A stretch of DNA of 56,050 nucleotides, taken from Acidimicrobiales bacterium (GTDB lineage Bacteria; Actinomycetota; Acidimicrobiia; Acidimicrobiales; AC-9). The translations under genes were made by a program, and so were the position numbers. The notes under the pieces were generated by a model that was not told where the DNA came from, did no database searches, and saw only the letters and a list, made by a program, of their open reading frames with translations. Below, one piece after another: positions 16,850-26,891 of the stretch (position 1 is the first letter of the stretch; every line of letters begins with the position of its first letter). The DNA lies in contig DASXCO010000070.1 in the NCBI GenBank assembly GCA_036491125.1, forward strand, positions 1 through 56,050. Direction: 5' to 3'.

Positions 16850-17074
16850 CTGCCCAAGCCCAAAGAGGACGCGATCGTGCTCGAAGGGACGGTTGTCGAG
16901 CCGCTTCCCAACGCTATGTTCCGAGTCGAGTTGGAGAATGGGCACAAGGTGCTCGCCCACAGCTCGGGAAAGATGCGAATGCATCGCATCCGCATCCTGC
17001 CCGGAGACCGTGTCCAGGTGGAGATCACGCCCTACGATCTGTCGAGGGGCAGGATCACCTATCGCTACAAGTGA
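16850..17074 (+). CDS. infA: Translation initiation factor IF-1, probable CTG start
   Basis: This 74-residue S1-like OB-fold protein reads [16 protein letters not shown] and then [20 protein letters not shown], the classic IF-1 sequence. The conserved N-terminus begins directly after CTG 16850, which has AGGAGG 5 nt upstream. No ATG, GTG or TTG exists between the in-frame TAG (16838) and GTG 16877. Starting at GTG would lose nine conserved residues, though GAGG at 16865-16868 could serve it. I therefore prefer CTG. It heads the infA-rpmJ-rpsM-rpsK-rpsD-rpoA-rplQ block. Confidence 0.9.
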   Translation: MPKPKEDAIVLEGTVVEPLPNAMFRVELENGHKVLAHSSGKMRMHRIRILPGDRVQVEITPYDLSRGRITYRYK

Positions 17075-17081
17075 GCAGGAA

Positions 17082-17195
17082 ATGAAGGTACGACCCAGCG
17101 TCAAACCAATCTGTGAGAAGTGCAAGGTGATCCGCCGCCACCGGCGGGTGATGGTCATCTGCACCAATCCCCGTCACAAGCAGAGGCAGGGCTAG
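17082..17195 (+). CDS. rpmJ: 50S ribosomal protein L36 (zinc form)
   Basis: This 37-residue bL36 reads [20 protein letters not shown] and ends [11 protein letters not shown], with the CxxC ... C ... H zinc ligands of the C+ form. It is 7 bp after infA and 2 bp before rpsM, the standard position. Confidence 0.97.
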   Translation: MKVRPSVKPICEKCKVIRRHRRVMVICTNPRHKQRQG

Positions 17196-17197
17196 CG

Positions 17198-17578
17198 ATG
17201 GCGCGCATTTCCGGAGTCGACATCCCGAGGGAGAAGCGGCTCGAGGTGTCCCTCACCTACATCTACGGCGTGGGCCGTACCGCCGCCCACCAGGTCTGTG
17301 ACGCCACCGGGATCGACAGCGACACCCGGGTGCGGGACCTCACCGACGAAGAGGTGGGTCGCCTGCGGTCCTGGATGGACGCCAACCTGAAGGTCGAGGG
17401 CGACCTGCGCCGGGACGTCGCCCAGGACATCAAGCGCAAGATGGAGATCGGCTCCTACCAGGGAGTCCGTCACCGGCGCGGCCTTCCCGTCAACGGCCAG
17501 CGCACCCACACCAACGCCCGCACCCGCAAGGGGCCCAAGAAGACCGTCGCCGGCAAGAAGAAGGTTCGCAAGCACTGA
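17198..17578 (+). CDS. rpsM: 30S ribosomal protein S13
   Basis: This 126-residue uS13 starts [20 protein letters not shown] and has [20 protein letters not shown] with a basic C-terminal tail that contacts tRNA in the P site. The ATG at 17198 is set by this N-terminus; the frame is open into rpmJ. The stop overlaps rpsK by one base (TGATG). Confidence 0.98.
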   Translation: MARISGVDIPREKRLEVSLTYIYGVGRTAAHQVCDATGIDSDTRVRDLTDEEVGRLRSWMDANLKVEGDLRRDVAQDIKRKMEIGSYQGVRHRRGLPVNGQRTHTNARTRKGPKKTVAGKKKVRKH

Positions 17579-17976
17579 TGCCCAAGCCCAAGCCAGGAGG
17601 ACGGCGGCCCCGCCGCCGAGAGCGCAAGAACGTCGCCTACGGCGTCGCCCACATCAAGAGCTCGTTCAACAACACGATCGTGTCGATCACCGACCCCGAG
17701 GGCAACGTCCTGGCCTGGGCGTCGGCGGGCAACGTGGGTTTCAAGGGCTCCCGCAAATCGACTCCCTTCGCCGCCCAGCTGGCCGCCGAGGCCTGCGCCC
17801 GTCGGGCCATGGAGCACGGCGTGCGCAAGGTCGACGTGCTGGTGAAGGGCCCAGGGTCGGGGCGGGAGACCGCCATCCGATCCCTGACCAACACCGGCAT
17901 CGAGGTGGCCGGCATCAAGGACGTCACCCCGATACCGCACAACGGTTGCCGGCCCAAGAAGCGGCGGCGGGTATGA
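17578..17976 (+). CDS. rpsK: 30S ribosomal protein S11
   Basis: This 132-residue uS11 contains [20 protein letters not shown], the [19 protein letters not shown] helix and [15 protein letters not shown], and ends [17 protein letters not shown]. Length is normal. It lines the platform near the mRNA exit site. rpsD follows after 57 bp. Confidence 0.98.
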   Translation: MPKPKPGGRRPRRRERKNVAYGVAHIKSSFNNTIVSITDPEGNVLAWASAGNVGFKGSRKSTPFAAQLAAEACARRAMEHGVRKVDVLVKGPGSGRETAIRSLTNTGIEVAGIKDVTPIPHNGCRPKKRRRV

Positions 17977-18033
17977 CCCGCGCCGCGGGTCGATAGGCCG
18001 CGAGACAGGACGAGGAGGAGAGCACCCCACCCC

Positions 18034-18660
18034 ATGGCCCGATACACCGGCCCCGTCTGCCGCCTGTGCCGCCGGGAGAAGATGAAGCTGTTCCTGAAGG
18101 GACCGAAGTGCGACTCGATGAAGTGCCCGATCGAGCGCCGTCCCTATCCGCCCGGCGAGCACGGGCGCGACCGCGTCCGCCAGGGCTCGGAGTACCTGGC
18201 CCAGTTGCGGGAGAAGCAGAAGGCCCGCCGCATCTACGGCGTCCTGGAGAAGCAGTTCGTGAACCTCTACGAGCAGGCCACCCACCAGTCGGGGATCGCC
18301 GGCGAGAACCTCCTGCGCATGCTCGAGCAGCGCCTCGACAACGTGGCCTACCGTGCCGGCTGGGGTGCCAGCCGTTCCCAGGCCCGCCAGCTCGTCCGCC
18401 ACGGGCACGTGCAGGTCAACGGCAAGCGGGTCAACATCCCGAGCTACCAGGTGCGCCAGGGTGACGTCGTGGCCCTGGCCGAGCGCTCCCGCCAGCTCAT
18501 CATCATCCGTCACAACGTCGACACCCTGGACCGCCAGGTCCCGCCCTGGCTGGAGGCCGAGGACGGGGGCCTCCGGGTCACCGTGCGGAGCCTGCCCCTC
18601 AGGGAGCACATCGACGTGCCCGTGCGAGAGCAGCTCATCATCGAGCTGTACTCCAAGTAG
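18034..18660 (+). CDS. rpsD: 30S ribosomal protein S4 (zinc form)
   Basis: This 208-residue uS4 starts MARYTGPVCRLCRREKMKLF. Four N-terminal cysteines (CRLC, then C and C in KCDSMKCPIE) form the zinc-binding version. The S4 RNA-binding domain occupies about residues 95-160 (QRLDNVAYRAGWGASRSQAR). It is a primary 16S rRNA binder. GAGGAGGAG upstream is a strong ribosome site. rpoA follows after 30 bp. Confidence 0.98.
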   Translation: MARYTGPVCRLCRREKMKLFLKGPKCDSMKCPIERRPYPPGEHGRDRVRQGSEYLAQLREKQKARRIYGVLEKQFVNLYEQATHQSGIAGENLLRMLEQRLDNVAYRAGWGASRSQARQLVRHGHVQVNGKRVNIPSYQVRQGDVVALAERSRQLIIIRHNVDTLDRQVPPWLEAEDGGLRVTVRSLPLREHIDVPVREQLIIELYSK

Positions 18661-18690
18661 CAGCACCAGCGTCAAGGAGTCATCGTCGCC

Positions 18691-19632
18691 ATGCTCATCA
18701 TCCAACGCCCGACCGTGGAGCCGCTCGACGAGGAGGAGAACGGCCACCAGCGCTTTGCCATTGGACCCCTGGAGCCAGGGTTCGGCCACACCATGGGCAA
18801 CACGCTGCGGCGGACCCTGCTCTCCTCGATCCCAGGAGCGGCTGTCACCCAGGTCCGCTTCGACGACGCCCTCCACGAGTTCACCACCCTCCCGGGCGTG
18901 AAGGAGGACGTCACCGACATCATCCTCAACCTGAAGGACATCGTCCTCCGGGTCGAGTCCGACGAGCCCGTCACCCTTCGCCTGGACGTCCGCGGGCCGG
19001 CCGGCGTCACCGCCGGAGACCTGCAGGCTCCGGCCGACGTCGAGGTGCTGAATCCCGAGCTGACCCTGGCGACGCTGGATCCGAAGGGCCGGCTGGCCAT
19101 GGACGTGACGGTCGAGCGGGGCCGGGGCTACGTCTCGGCCGAGCTCAACAAGCGCACCTCGACCATCGGCGTCATCCCCGTGGACTCGATCTTCTCACCC
19201 GTTCGCAGGGTCGCCTTCACGATCGAGCCCACCCGGGTGGAGCAGTCGACCAACTTCGACCTGCTCGTCCTCGACGTCGAGACCGACGGCTCGATCTCGC
19301 CTCGGGACGCCCTGGCCTCGGCGGGCGAGACCCTGCGGTCCCTGGTGGGCCTGGTGGCGGACATGAGCGACCATCCCCAGGGTCTCGAGCTGGGCGACGT
19401 CAGCACCATGACCAGCGGCTCCCCCGACCTCGACCTTCCCATCGAGGACCTCGACCTCTCCGAGCGGCCCCGCAACTGTCTCAAGCGGGCCCAGGTGAAC
19501 AGCATCGGCGAGCTGGTCGAGCGCACCAACGACGACCTGCTCGCCATCACCAACTTCGGGCAGAAGTCCCTCGACGAGGTCATCCAACGCCTCGACGAGC
19601 GGGGGCTGTCGCTGCGCACCAAGGAGGACTGA
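18691..19632 (+). CDS. rpoA: RNA polymerase alpha subunit
   Basis: This 313-residue protein has the N-terminal dimerisation domain ([20 protein letters not shown]; later [19 protein letters not shown]). After a linker of about 30 residues comes the C-terminal UP-element/activator domain ([34 protein letters not shown]). The order infA...rpsD-rpoA-rplQ is the alpha operon. A 1-bp gap separates it from rplQ. Confidence 0.98.
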   Translation: MLIIQRPTVEPLDEEENGHQRFAIGPLEPGFGHTMGNTLRRTLLSSIPGAAVTQVRFDDALHEFTTLPGVKEDVTDIILNLKDIVLRVESDEPVTLRLDVRGPAGVTAGDLQAPADVEVLNPELTLATLDPKGRLAMDVTVERGRGYVSAELNKRTSTIGVIPVDSIFSPVRRVAFTIEPTRVEQSTNFDLLVLDVETDGSISPRDALASAGETLRSLVGLVADMSDHPQGLELGDVSTMTSGSPDLDLPIEDLDLSERPRNCLKRAQVNSIGELVERTNDDLLAITNFGQKSLDEVIQRLDERGLSLRTKED

Positions 19633-19633
19633 G

Positions 19634-19987
19634 GTGCAGGGCACACCGACCAAGGGTCGCCGCCTCGGCGGCGGCGCCGCCCACCAGAAGGCCATGCTCG
19701 GCAACCTGGTGGCGTCGCTTGTGGCTGCGGAGGCTCTGGTGACCACCGAGGCCAAGGCCAAGGCCATGCGGCCAGTCGTCGAGAAGGTGATCACCAAGGC
19801 CCGCAAGGGCGGCGTCCACAATCAGCGCCAGGTCGTGGGGCTGATCAGGGACAAGGACATGGCCAGCAAGCTGTTCGAGGACATCGGGCCCCGGTACACC
19901 GACCGGCCGGGGGGCTATACCCGCATCCTCAAGCTCGGTCCGCGTCATGGGGACAATGCCCCCATGGCCCGTATCGAGCTCGTTTGA
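19634..19987 (+). CDS. rplQ: 50S ribosomal protein L17
   Basis: This 117-residue bL17 has [20 protein letters not shown] at the start, then the [20 protein letters not shown] helix and a [20 protein letters not shown] segment. The GTG at 19634 directly follows the rpoA stop. The stop overlaps the TTG start of truA. Confidence 0.97.
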   Translation: MQGTPTKGRRLGGGAAHQKAMLGNLVASLVAAEALVTTEAKAKAMRPVVEKVITKARKGGVHNQRQVVGLIRDKDMASKLFEDIGPRYTDRPGGYTRILKLGPRHGDNAPMARIELV

Positions 19988-20862
19988 CGCTCTTCGGCCC
20001 CGACGAGCCGGCCCGGGACGCCGGCCCAGGAGCCAGGCGCACCGCGATCGCACCGGAACAGGGGCCGTCCGCCGACCAGCCCATCCGGGTTCGCCTCACC
20101 GTCGCCTACGACGGGACCGGGTTCCACGGCTTTGCCGCCCAGCCCGGCCAGACCACGGTGGGCGGGACGCTGAGCGAGGCCATCGAGAAGGTGGTCGGCC
20201 ACGAGGTGCACCTGACCTGCGCGGGACGGACCGACACCGGGGTCCACGCCTGGGGCCAGGTGATCCACGCCGACCTCGCTCCCGTGAGGCGACGGCTCGA
20301 TCTCGACGCGCTGGTCCGCTCGTGTAACGCCATGCTGTCGCCTGCGATCGTCGTGCGCGAGGCCCGGATCGCCGCGCCCGGCTTCGACGCCCGCCACTCG
20401 GCCGTCTCGCGCCGCTACCGCTACAGCGTGCTCAACGTGCCGACCCCCGATCCCTTCCTCGCCGCCACGGCCTGGCACGTCGAGGACCCGCTCGACCTGC
20501 GGGCCATGGAGCAGGCGACCGATCCGCTGCTCGGCGAGCACGACTTCTCGACCTTCTGCCGTCGCCCTCCGGACGGCGGATCGCTCGTTCGTCGCGTCCA
20601 CGACGCCTGCTGGACCCGGGGACACGGCGGTCTGGGCGAGGGCGATCTGCTGCAGTTCGAGATCGAAGCTGCCGCTTTCTGTCACCAGATGGTCCGCTCG
20701 GTGGTTGGCACCCTGGTCGAGGTGGGACGGGGTCGGAAGCGGGCTGGCGATCTGGGCTGGATACTCCGATCCCGCGATCGCGCCCTCGCCGCCTCGCCCG
20801 CGCCCCCGCACGGGCTGTGCCTGTGGGCTGTCGGCTACCCGGATGACGGCCGGGCATCCTGA
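19984..20862 (+). CDS. truA: tRNA pseudouridine(38-40) synthase
   Basis: This 292-residue enzyme converts uridines 38-40 of tRNA anticodon arms to pseudouridine. The catalytic Asp is D84 in [15 protein letters not shown]. The protein also shows [16 protein letters not shown] and the terminal GLCLWAV. The TTG at 19984 overlaps the rplQ stop (TTGA) and adds about 30 non-conserved residues; a later start is possible. The last 28 bases overlap the oppositely oriented ilvA. Confidence 0.95.
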   Translation: MTLFGPDEPARDAGPGARRTAIAPEQGPSADQPIRVRLTVAYDGTGFHGFAAQPGQTTVGGTLSEAIEKVVGHEVHLTCAGRTDTGVHAWGQVIHADLAPVRRRLDLDALVRSCNAMLSPAIVVREARIAAPGFDARHSAVSRRYRYSVLNVPTPDPFLAATAWHVEDPLDLRAMEQATDPLLGEHDFSTFCRRPPDGGSLVRRVHDACWTRGHGGLGEGDLLQFEIEAAAFCHQMVRSVVGTLVEVGRGRKRAGDLGWILRSRDRALAASPAPPHGLCLWAVGYPDDGRAS

Positions 20863-22097
20863 TCGGCCACCCGGGCCACATCGGCCGGCTCGGCGGCCAG
20901 CGCCACGTTGAATCCTTGGTCCTGCAGGGTGCTCACCACCTCGTGGCGATGGGAGGGGTCGCGGGTCTCCACCGTCAGGAGGACCTCGACCTCGTCCACG
21001 CCCAGCTCGAGGCCGGCCCGATGGTGCTCGACCGACAGCACGTTGAGTCGCATCTTGGCCACGGCGTCGGTGAGGGCGGCCAGCTCGCCGGGGCGGTCGC
21101 TGAGGACGATCCGCAGGAGCAGGTATCGGCCGGCGGCGGACAGGCCGCGCTCGATGAGCTTGGTGAGCACGAGGGGATCGACGTTGCCGCCCGAGAGCAC
21201 CGCCAGCGCCGGACCGGTACCCGGCACCCGACCGGCCAGGATGGCGGCCAGCGCCACCGCCCCGGCCGGCTCGACGACCACCTTGGCCCGCTCCACCAGC
21301 AGGAGGAGGGCGCGGCTTATCTCCTCCTCGGTCACGGTGACCACCTCGTCCACGTACGCCTGCGTGTGGGCGAGCGTCAGATCGGACACGCAGCGCACGG
21401 CGATGCCGTCGGCCATCGTGGCCACGCTGTCGAGTGTCACGCACCGTCCGGCGTCGAGCGATGCCCGCATGGCCGCCGCCCCCGCGGCCTCGACACCGAC
21501 GACCTTCACCTGGCCGCGGGTGTGGGCCAGTGCGGTCGCCACCCCGGCGACCAGGCCGCCGCCTCCGACGGGCACGACCACGACCGTGGCCTGGGGCGCC
21601 TGCTCGGCCAGCTCGAGACCGACGGTGCCCTGACCGGCCACGACGAGGGGATCGTCGAAGGGCGGCACCAGCACGGCGCCCGTCCGGTCGGCGTGCTCCC
21701 GGGCGGCGGCCATGGCGTCGTCCACGACAGCACCGTCGAGGAGCACCGTCGCCCCGTAGGACCTCGTCGCCTCGACCTTGGGCAGCGCCGCGTTGGCGGG
21801 CATGAAGATGGTGGCGGGGATGCCCGACAGGCGGGCGGCGAGGGCGACGCCCTGGGCGTGGTTGCCGGCCGAGGCGGCCACGACCTCGGGCTTTGGACCC
21901 TCGGCCTCCTCCAGGCGGGCCACGAAGTTGCGGGCTCCGCGGATCTTGAACGATCCGGTCCGCTGGAGCTGCTCACCCTTCAGCAGGACCTCGCGGCCCG
22001 CCAGCTCCGAGAGCGAGTGGGTGCGGGTCACCGGCGTCACCCGGACGACCGGCGAGACGGTTGCTCTGGCGTCCTCGATGTCGCGCAGGTCGATCAC
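20835..22097 (-). CDS. ilvA: Threonine ammonia-lyase, single-ACT form
   Basis: This 420-residue PLP enzyme deaminates threonine to 2-oxobutanoate for isoleucine synthesis. The Schiff-base Lys is K51 in GSFKIRGA. The phosphate-binding loop is PVGGGGLVAGVA, and SAGNHAQGVAL is conserved. One ACT-like domain fills about residues 325-405, so it is the medium form rather than the 514-residue two-ACT type. The start is GTG, with TAGGCT (minus strand, 22112-22107) 9 nt upstream and no Shine-Dalgarno. It interrupts the usual truA-rplM neighbourhood in reverse orientation. Confidence 0.93.
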   Translation of the reverse strand: MIDLRDIEDARATVSPVVRVTPVTRTHSLSELAGREVLLKGEQLQRTGSFKIRGARNFVARLEEAEGPKPEVVAASAGNHAQGVALAARLSGIPATIFMPANAALPKVEATRSYGATVLLDGAVVDDAMAAAREHADRTGAVLVPPFDDPLVVAGQGTVGLELAEQAPQATVVVVPVGGGGLVAGVATALAHTRGQVKVVGVEAAGAAAMRASLDAGRCVTLDSVATMADGIAVRCVSDLTLAHTQAYVDEVVTVTEEEISRALLLLVERAKVVVEPAGAVALAAILAGRVPGTGPALAVLSGGNVDPLVLTKLIERGLSAAGRYLLLRIVLSDRPGELAALTDAVAKMRLNVLSVEHHRAGLELGVDEVEVLLTVETRDPSHRHEVVSTLQDQGFNVALAAEPADVARVADQDARPSSG

Positions 22098-22106
22098 GCC
22101 AGCGTG

Positions 22107-22112
22107 AGCCTA
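22107..22112 (-). promoter_or_regulatory. -10 box of ilvA, leaderless-type
   Basis: TAGGCT on the minus strand lies 9 nt before the GTG of ilvA, so the transcript should begin at or within about 2 nt of the start codon. No -35 is obvious. Confidence 0.45.
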
Positions 22113-22127
22113 CTGTGGCGGCCCCGT

Positions 22128-22157
22128 TTGCCGGCAGGGGGGCGGCGACCCTAATCT
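22128..22157 (+). promoter_or_regulatory. Promoter of the rplM-rpsI-glmM unit
   Basis: TTGCCG (22128-22133), an 18-nt spacer and TAATCT (22152-22157) make a good sigma-70-type promoter in the divergent ilvA/rplM gap, leaving a leader of about 65 nt. The -35 resembles that of groES in this window. Confidence 0.6.
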
Positions 22158-22230
22158 GGTTCGTCGGCCCGGCGCTCGAAGGACGCGGTCCGCGTCTCCC
22201 GAATTGCCGGAATCCCTGGAAGAGACTCCC

Positions 22231-22683
22231 TTGCGTACCTACTCACCCAAGCCCAGCGACGTCGTCCGTGCCTGGCACGTCGTCGACGCCGACGGACTGG
22301 TGCTGGGCCGCATGTGTGCCGAGGTGGCTCGGGTCCTGCGAGGCAAGCACAAGCCCCTCTTCGCCCCTCACGTCGACATGGGTGACCACGTCGTGATCGT
22401 CAACGCGGCCAAGGTGGTCATGACCTCCGACAAGGCCGGCAAGAAGCACTACTACCGCCACAGCGGCTACCCCGGCAGCCTGACGAGCCGTACTTACGCC
22501 GAGCTGCTGGCCACCCGACCCGAAGAGACCGTCCGCCGGGCGGTGCGAGGGATGCTGCCCAAAGGCCCGCTCGGTCGGCGCACGTTGAAGAAGCTCAAGG
22601 TGTACGCCGGACCCGCCCATCCACACACCGCCCAGGACCCCCAGCCCCTGCCGCTGGCGGGAGCCCGGGCGCACCCGGCCTGA
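22231..22683 (+). CDS. rplM: 50S ribosomal protein L13 (TTG start)
   Basis: This 150-residue uL13 begins [20 protein letters not shown] right after TTG 22231, which corresponds to the conserved MRTYSPK start. GGAAGAGA stands about 7 nt upstream. Core motifs include [12 protein letters not shown], the RHSGYPG segment and [21 protein letters not shown] Pro/Ala-rich tail ends the protein. It is followed 11 bp later by rpsI, the universal pair. Confidence 0.96.
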   Translation: MRTYSPKPSDVVRAWHVVDADGLVLGRMCAEVARVLRGKHKPLFAPHVDMGDHVVIVNAAKVVMTSDKAGKKHYYRHSGYPGSLTSRTYAELLATRPEETVRRAVRGMLPKGPLGRRTLKKLKVYAGPAHPHTAQDPQPLPLAGARAHPA

Positions 22684-22694
22684 GGAGCCCGATC

Positions 22695-23087
22695 ATGCCC
22701 CAGCCTCTCGTCAAGACCACCGGTCGCCGCAAGGCGGCGGTGGCGCGCGTGCGTTTCCGCTCCGGCGGCGGGACCATCAGGATCAACCGGCGCCCGATCG
22801 AGGAGTACTTCCCCTCGGCGACTCACCGCATGATCGCCACCGAGCCTCTGCGGCTGGCGACGGCGGCGGACACCTACGACATCGACGCGACCATCGGCGG
22901 CGGGGGCACCTCCGGACAGGCCGGCGCCCTCCGCCTCGGGATCGCCCGCGGCCTGGCCGATCTGGACGGTGAACTCCGGGTCCCCCTCAAGCGGGCGGGG
23001 TTCCTGACGCGCGACGCCAGGAAGAAGGAGAGCAAGAAGTACGGCCTCAAGAAGGCCCGCAAGGCGCCCCAGTACTCGAAGCGGTAG
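22695..23087 (+). CDS. rpsI: 30S ribosomal protein S9
   Basis: This 130-residue uS9 contains [20 protein letters not shown], the [20 protein letters not shown] segment and the invariant C-terminal [17 protein letters not shown], whose final Arg contacts P-site tRNA. Length is typical. glmM begins 6 bp later. Confidence 0.98.
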   Translation: MPQPLVKTTGRRKAAVARVRFRSGGGTIRINRRPIEEYFPSATHRMIATEPLRLATAADTYDIDATIGGGGTSGQAGALRLGIARGLADLDGELRVPLKRAGFLTRDARKKESKKYGLKKARKAPQYSKR

Positions 23088-23093
23088 CCGCGC

Positions 23094-24446
23094 TTGACCC
23101 TGAAGTTCGGCACCGACGGCCTCCGCGGCGTCGCCAACGCCGAGCTCACCCCTGAGCTCGTCCTTGCCCTCGGACGGGCCGCGGCACGGGTCGTTCCCGC
23201 TCCTGAGTTCATCGTCGGTCGGGACACGAGGCTGTCGGGCCCCCTGTTGCAGGCTGCTCTGGCCGCCGGGCTGGCCAGCGAAGGCGTGCGCGTCGCCGAC
23301 GTCGGCGTCATCCCCACGCCCGGCCTGGCCTGGCTCTCGGCGACGCGGCAGGTCCCGGCGGCGATGATCTCGGCCTCGCACAACCCGTTCCCCGACAACG
23401 GCGTCAAGCTCTTCGGCTCCGGAGGGACCAAGCTGTCCGATCCCGTCGAGCGGGCCCTCGAGACCGAGCTCGGCCGGCTGGTCGCCGAGCCCACGGCGCC
23501 CGTCACGAGAGCGGTGGTGGGGGGCTCGGTGGGCCGCATAGACGCCGACCCCGCGGCCGTCGATCAGTACAGCGACCACCTCGTCGCCTCACTGGACGGC
23601 CGCCGCCTGGACGGCCTTCGTTGTGTGCTGGACTGCGCCAGCGGCGCCGCCAGCCGGGTCGCACCGTCGGTCCTGGCCCGCTTGGGAGCCGACGTGAGCG
23701 TCATCGCCGACGCTCCCGACGGGACGAACATCAACGACGGCTGCGGCTCGACCCATCCCGAGGGCCTCCAGCGCGCCGTCGTGGCGGCGGGGGCCGACGT
23801 GGGACTGGCCTTCGATGGCGACGCCGACCGCGTGCTGGCCGTCGATCACGCCGGCACCCTGGTCGACGGTGACCATCTCATGGCCCTGTTCGCCGTGGAT
23901 CTCCTGGAGCGTGGCCTTCTCGCTTCGGACACGGTGGTGGTGACGGTCATGACCAACCTCGGGATGCTGCTCGCCCTCGAGGCCAGGGGCATCCGGGTGT
24001 GCCAGACCCAGGTGGGCGACCGCCACGTCCTGGTCGCCATCGAGGAGGGTGGCTACACCCTCGGGGGGGAGCAGTCCGGTCACATCATCTTCCGACAGCT
24101 CGCAACCACCGGCGACGGGATCCTGACCGGCCTCCAGCTCCTCGATCTGCTTCGGCGTCGGGGTCGGCCCCTGGCCGAGCTGGCCGGCGAGGCGATGACC
24201 CGCCTGCCGCAGGAGCTTGTCAGTGTGGCAGTGCCCCGTCCCGACCAGCTGGCCTCGGCCGGAGCGGTCTGGGAGGAGGTGGCGGCCGTCGAGGCAGAGC
24301 TCGGTCGTGCCGGTCGGGTCCTGCTCCGGGCCAGCGGCACCGAGCCGGTCGTGCGGGTCATGGTCGAGGCACAGAGCGCCGAGCAGGCTCGCGCCGCGGT
24401 CGACCGCCTGTGCCGCATCGTGCGCCGCCAGCTGGGGGACGCGTGA
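23094..24446 (+). CDS. glmM: Phosphoglucosamine mutase
   Basis: This 450-residue enzyme interconverts glucosamine-6-P and glucosamine-1-P on the path to UDP-GlcNAc. The phosphoserine loop is SASHNPFPDNG (S95), the metal loop FDGDADRV, and the phosphate-binding loop RASGTEPVVRVM is at the C-terminus. The start is TTG 23094, placing TLKFGTDGLRG at the N-terminus as in the family. It is adjacent to rpsI and upstream of glmS, the next-but-one pathway enzyme. Confidence 0.97.
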   Translation: MTLKFGTDGLRGVANAELTPELVLALGRAAARVVPAPEFIVGRDTRLSGPLLQAALAAGLASEGVRVADVGVIPTPGLAWLSATRQVPAAMISASHNPFPDNGVKLFGSGGTKLSDPVERALETELGRLVAEPTAPVTRAVVGGSVGRIDADPAAVDQYSDHLVASLDGRRLDGLRCVLDCASGAASRVAPSVLARLGADVSVIADAPDGTNINDGCGSTHPEGLQRAVVAAGADVGLAFDGDADRVLAVDHAGTLVDGDHLMALFAVDLLERGLLASDTVVVTVMTNLGMLLALEARGIRVCQTQVGDRHVLVAIEEGGYTLGGEQSGHIIFRQLATTGDGILTGLQLLDLLRRRGRPLAELAGEAMTRLPQELVSVAVPRPDQLASAGAVWEEVAAVEAELGRAGRVLLRASGTEPVVRVMVEAQSAEQARAAVDRLCRIVRRQLGDA

Positions 24447-24562
24447 GGCGCCCGTTGCTCACCGCGGCTGCCCGGCAACCGAGCATGTCGCGTTCGAGCC
24501 GGGTTCCGACGGCAGCGAGGTCGGCGCCTCGAGCCACCGTCCCGGTGGGTGACAGGACGCCG

Positions 24563-24568
24563 TAGCCT
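24563..24568 (+). promoter_or_regulatory. -10 box of glmS, leaderless-type
   Basis: TAGCCT ends 8 nt before the glmS ATG (24577), and no purine-rich ribosome site intervenes. Transcription would start at or next to the ATG. The rest of 24447-24562 shows nothing distinctive. Confidence 0.5.
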
Positions 24569-24576
24569 TAGGTCCC

Positions 24577-26426
<1,850 letters not shown>

Positions 26427-26427
<1 letters not shown>

Positions 26428-26891
26428 TGACCCCGTCGGGGGCTGCGATCGAGGGCGTGGGGATCGGGATCGACGCCGTGGAAGTGCCGAGGTTCCGCCG
26501 GGCGCTCGAGCGCCGGCCTGGGCTGCGGGGCCGGTTGTTCACCGCCGGCGAGCTGGCGTACGCGGCCCGGTTCGCCGACCCGGCACCCCGGCTGGCCGCC
26601 CGCTTCGCCGTGAAGGAGGCGACCATGAAGTCGCTGGGCGTCGGGCTCGGCGCCTTCGCCTTCCACGACGTCGAGGTGGTACGCCGACCGGGAGGCGCGC
26701 CCACGCTCTCTGTCGCCGGCAAGGCTTCCGAGCTCGCGGGCCGCCTCGAAGTGACGGGCTGGCGGGTGTCGATCACCCACACCGATCTGATGGCCGAGGC
26801 CGTGGTGCTCGCTCTGGCCGGCCCGGGAGGCCTGCCCATCGATACGGCCGGCGCGGGAGGCCGGCCCATCGATACGGCGGGCCGAGGATGA
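26427..26891 (+). CDS. acpS: Holo-[acyl-carrier-protein] synthase
   Basis: This 154-residue enzyme transfers 4'-phosphopantetheine from CoA to acyl carrier protein. The metal-binding Asp lies in GIGIDAVEV and the Glu in RFAVKEATMKSLG. Typical AcpS is 120-130 residues. The last about 25 here come from a 30-bp DNA repeat encoding GPGGLPIDTA then GAGGRPIDTA, and look dispensable. It overlaps glmS (TGATG) and nnr (ATGA). Confidence 0.95.
26817..26876 (+). repeat. 30-bp tandem duplication in the 3' end of acpS
   Basis: 26817-26846 and 26847-26876 differ at only two of 30 positions, and both end CCCATCGATACG. The duplication is in frame and encodes a repeated ten-residue peptide. It looks recent. 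Confidence 0.9.
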
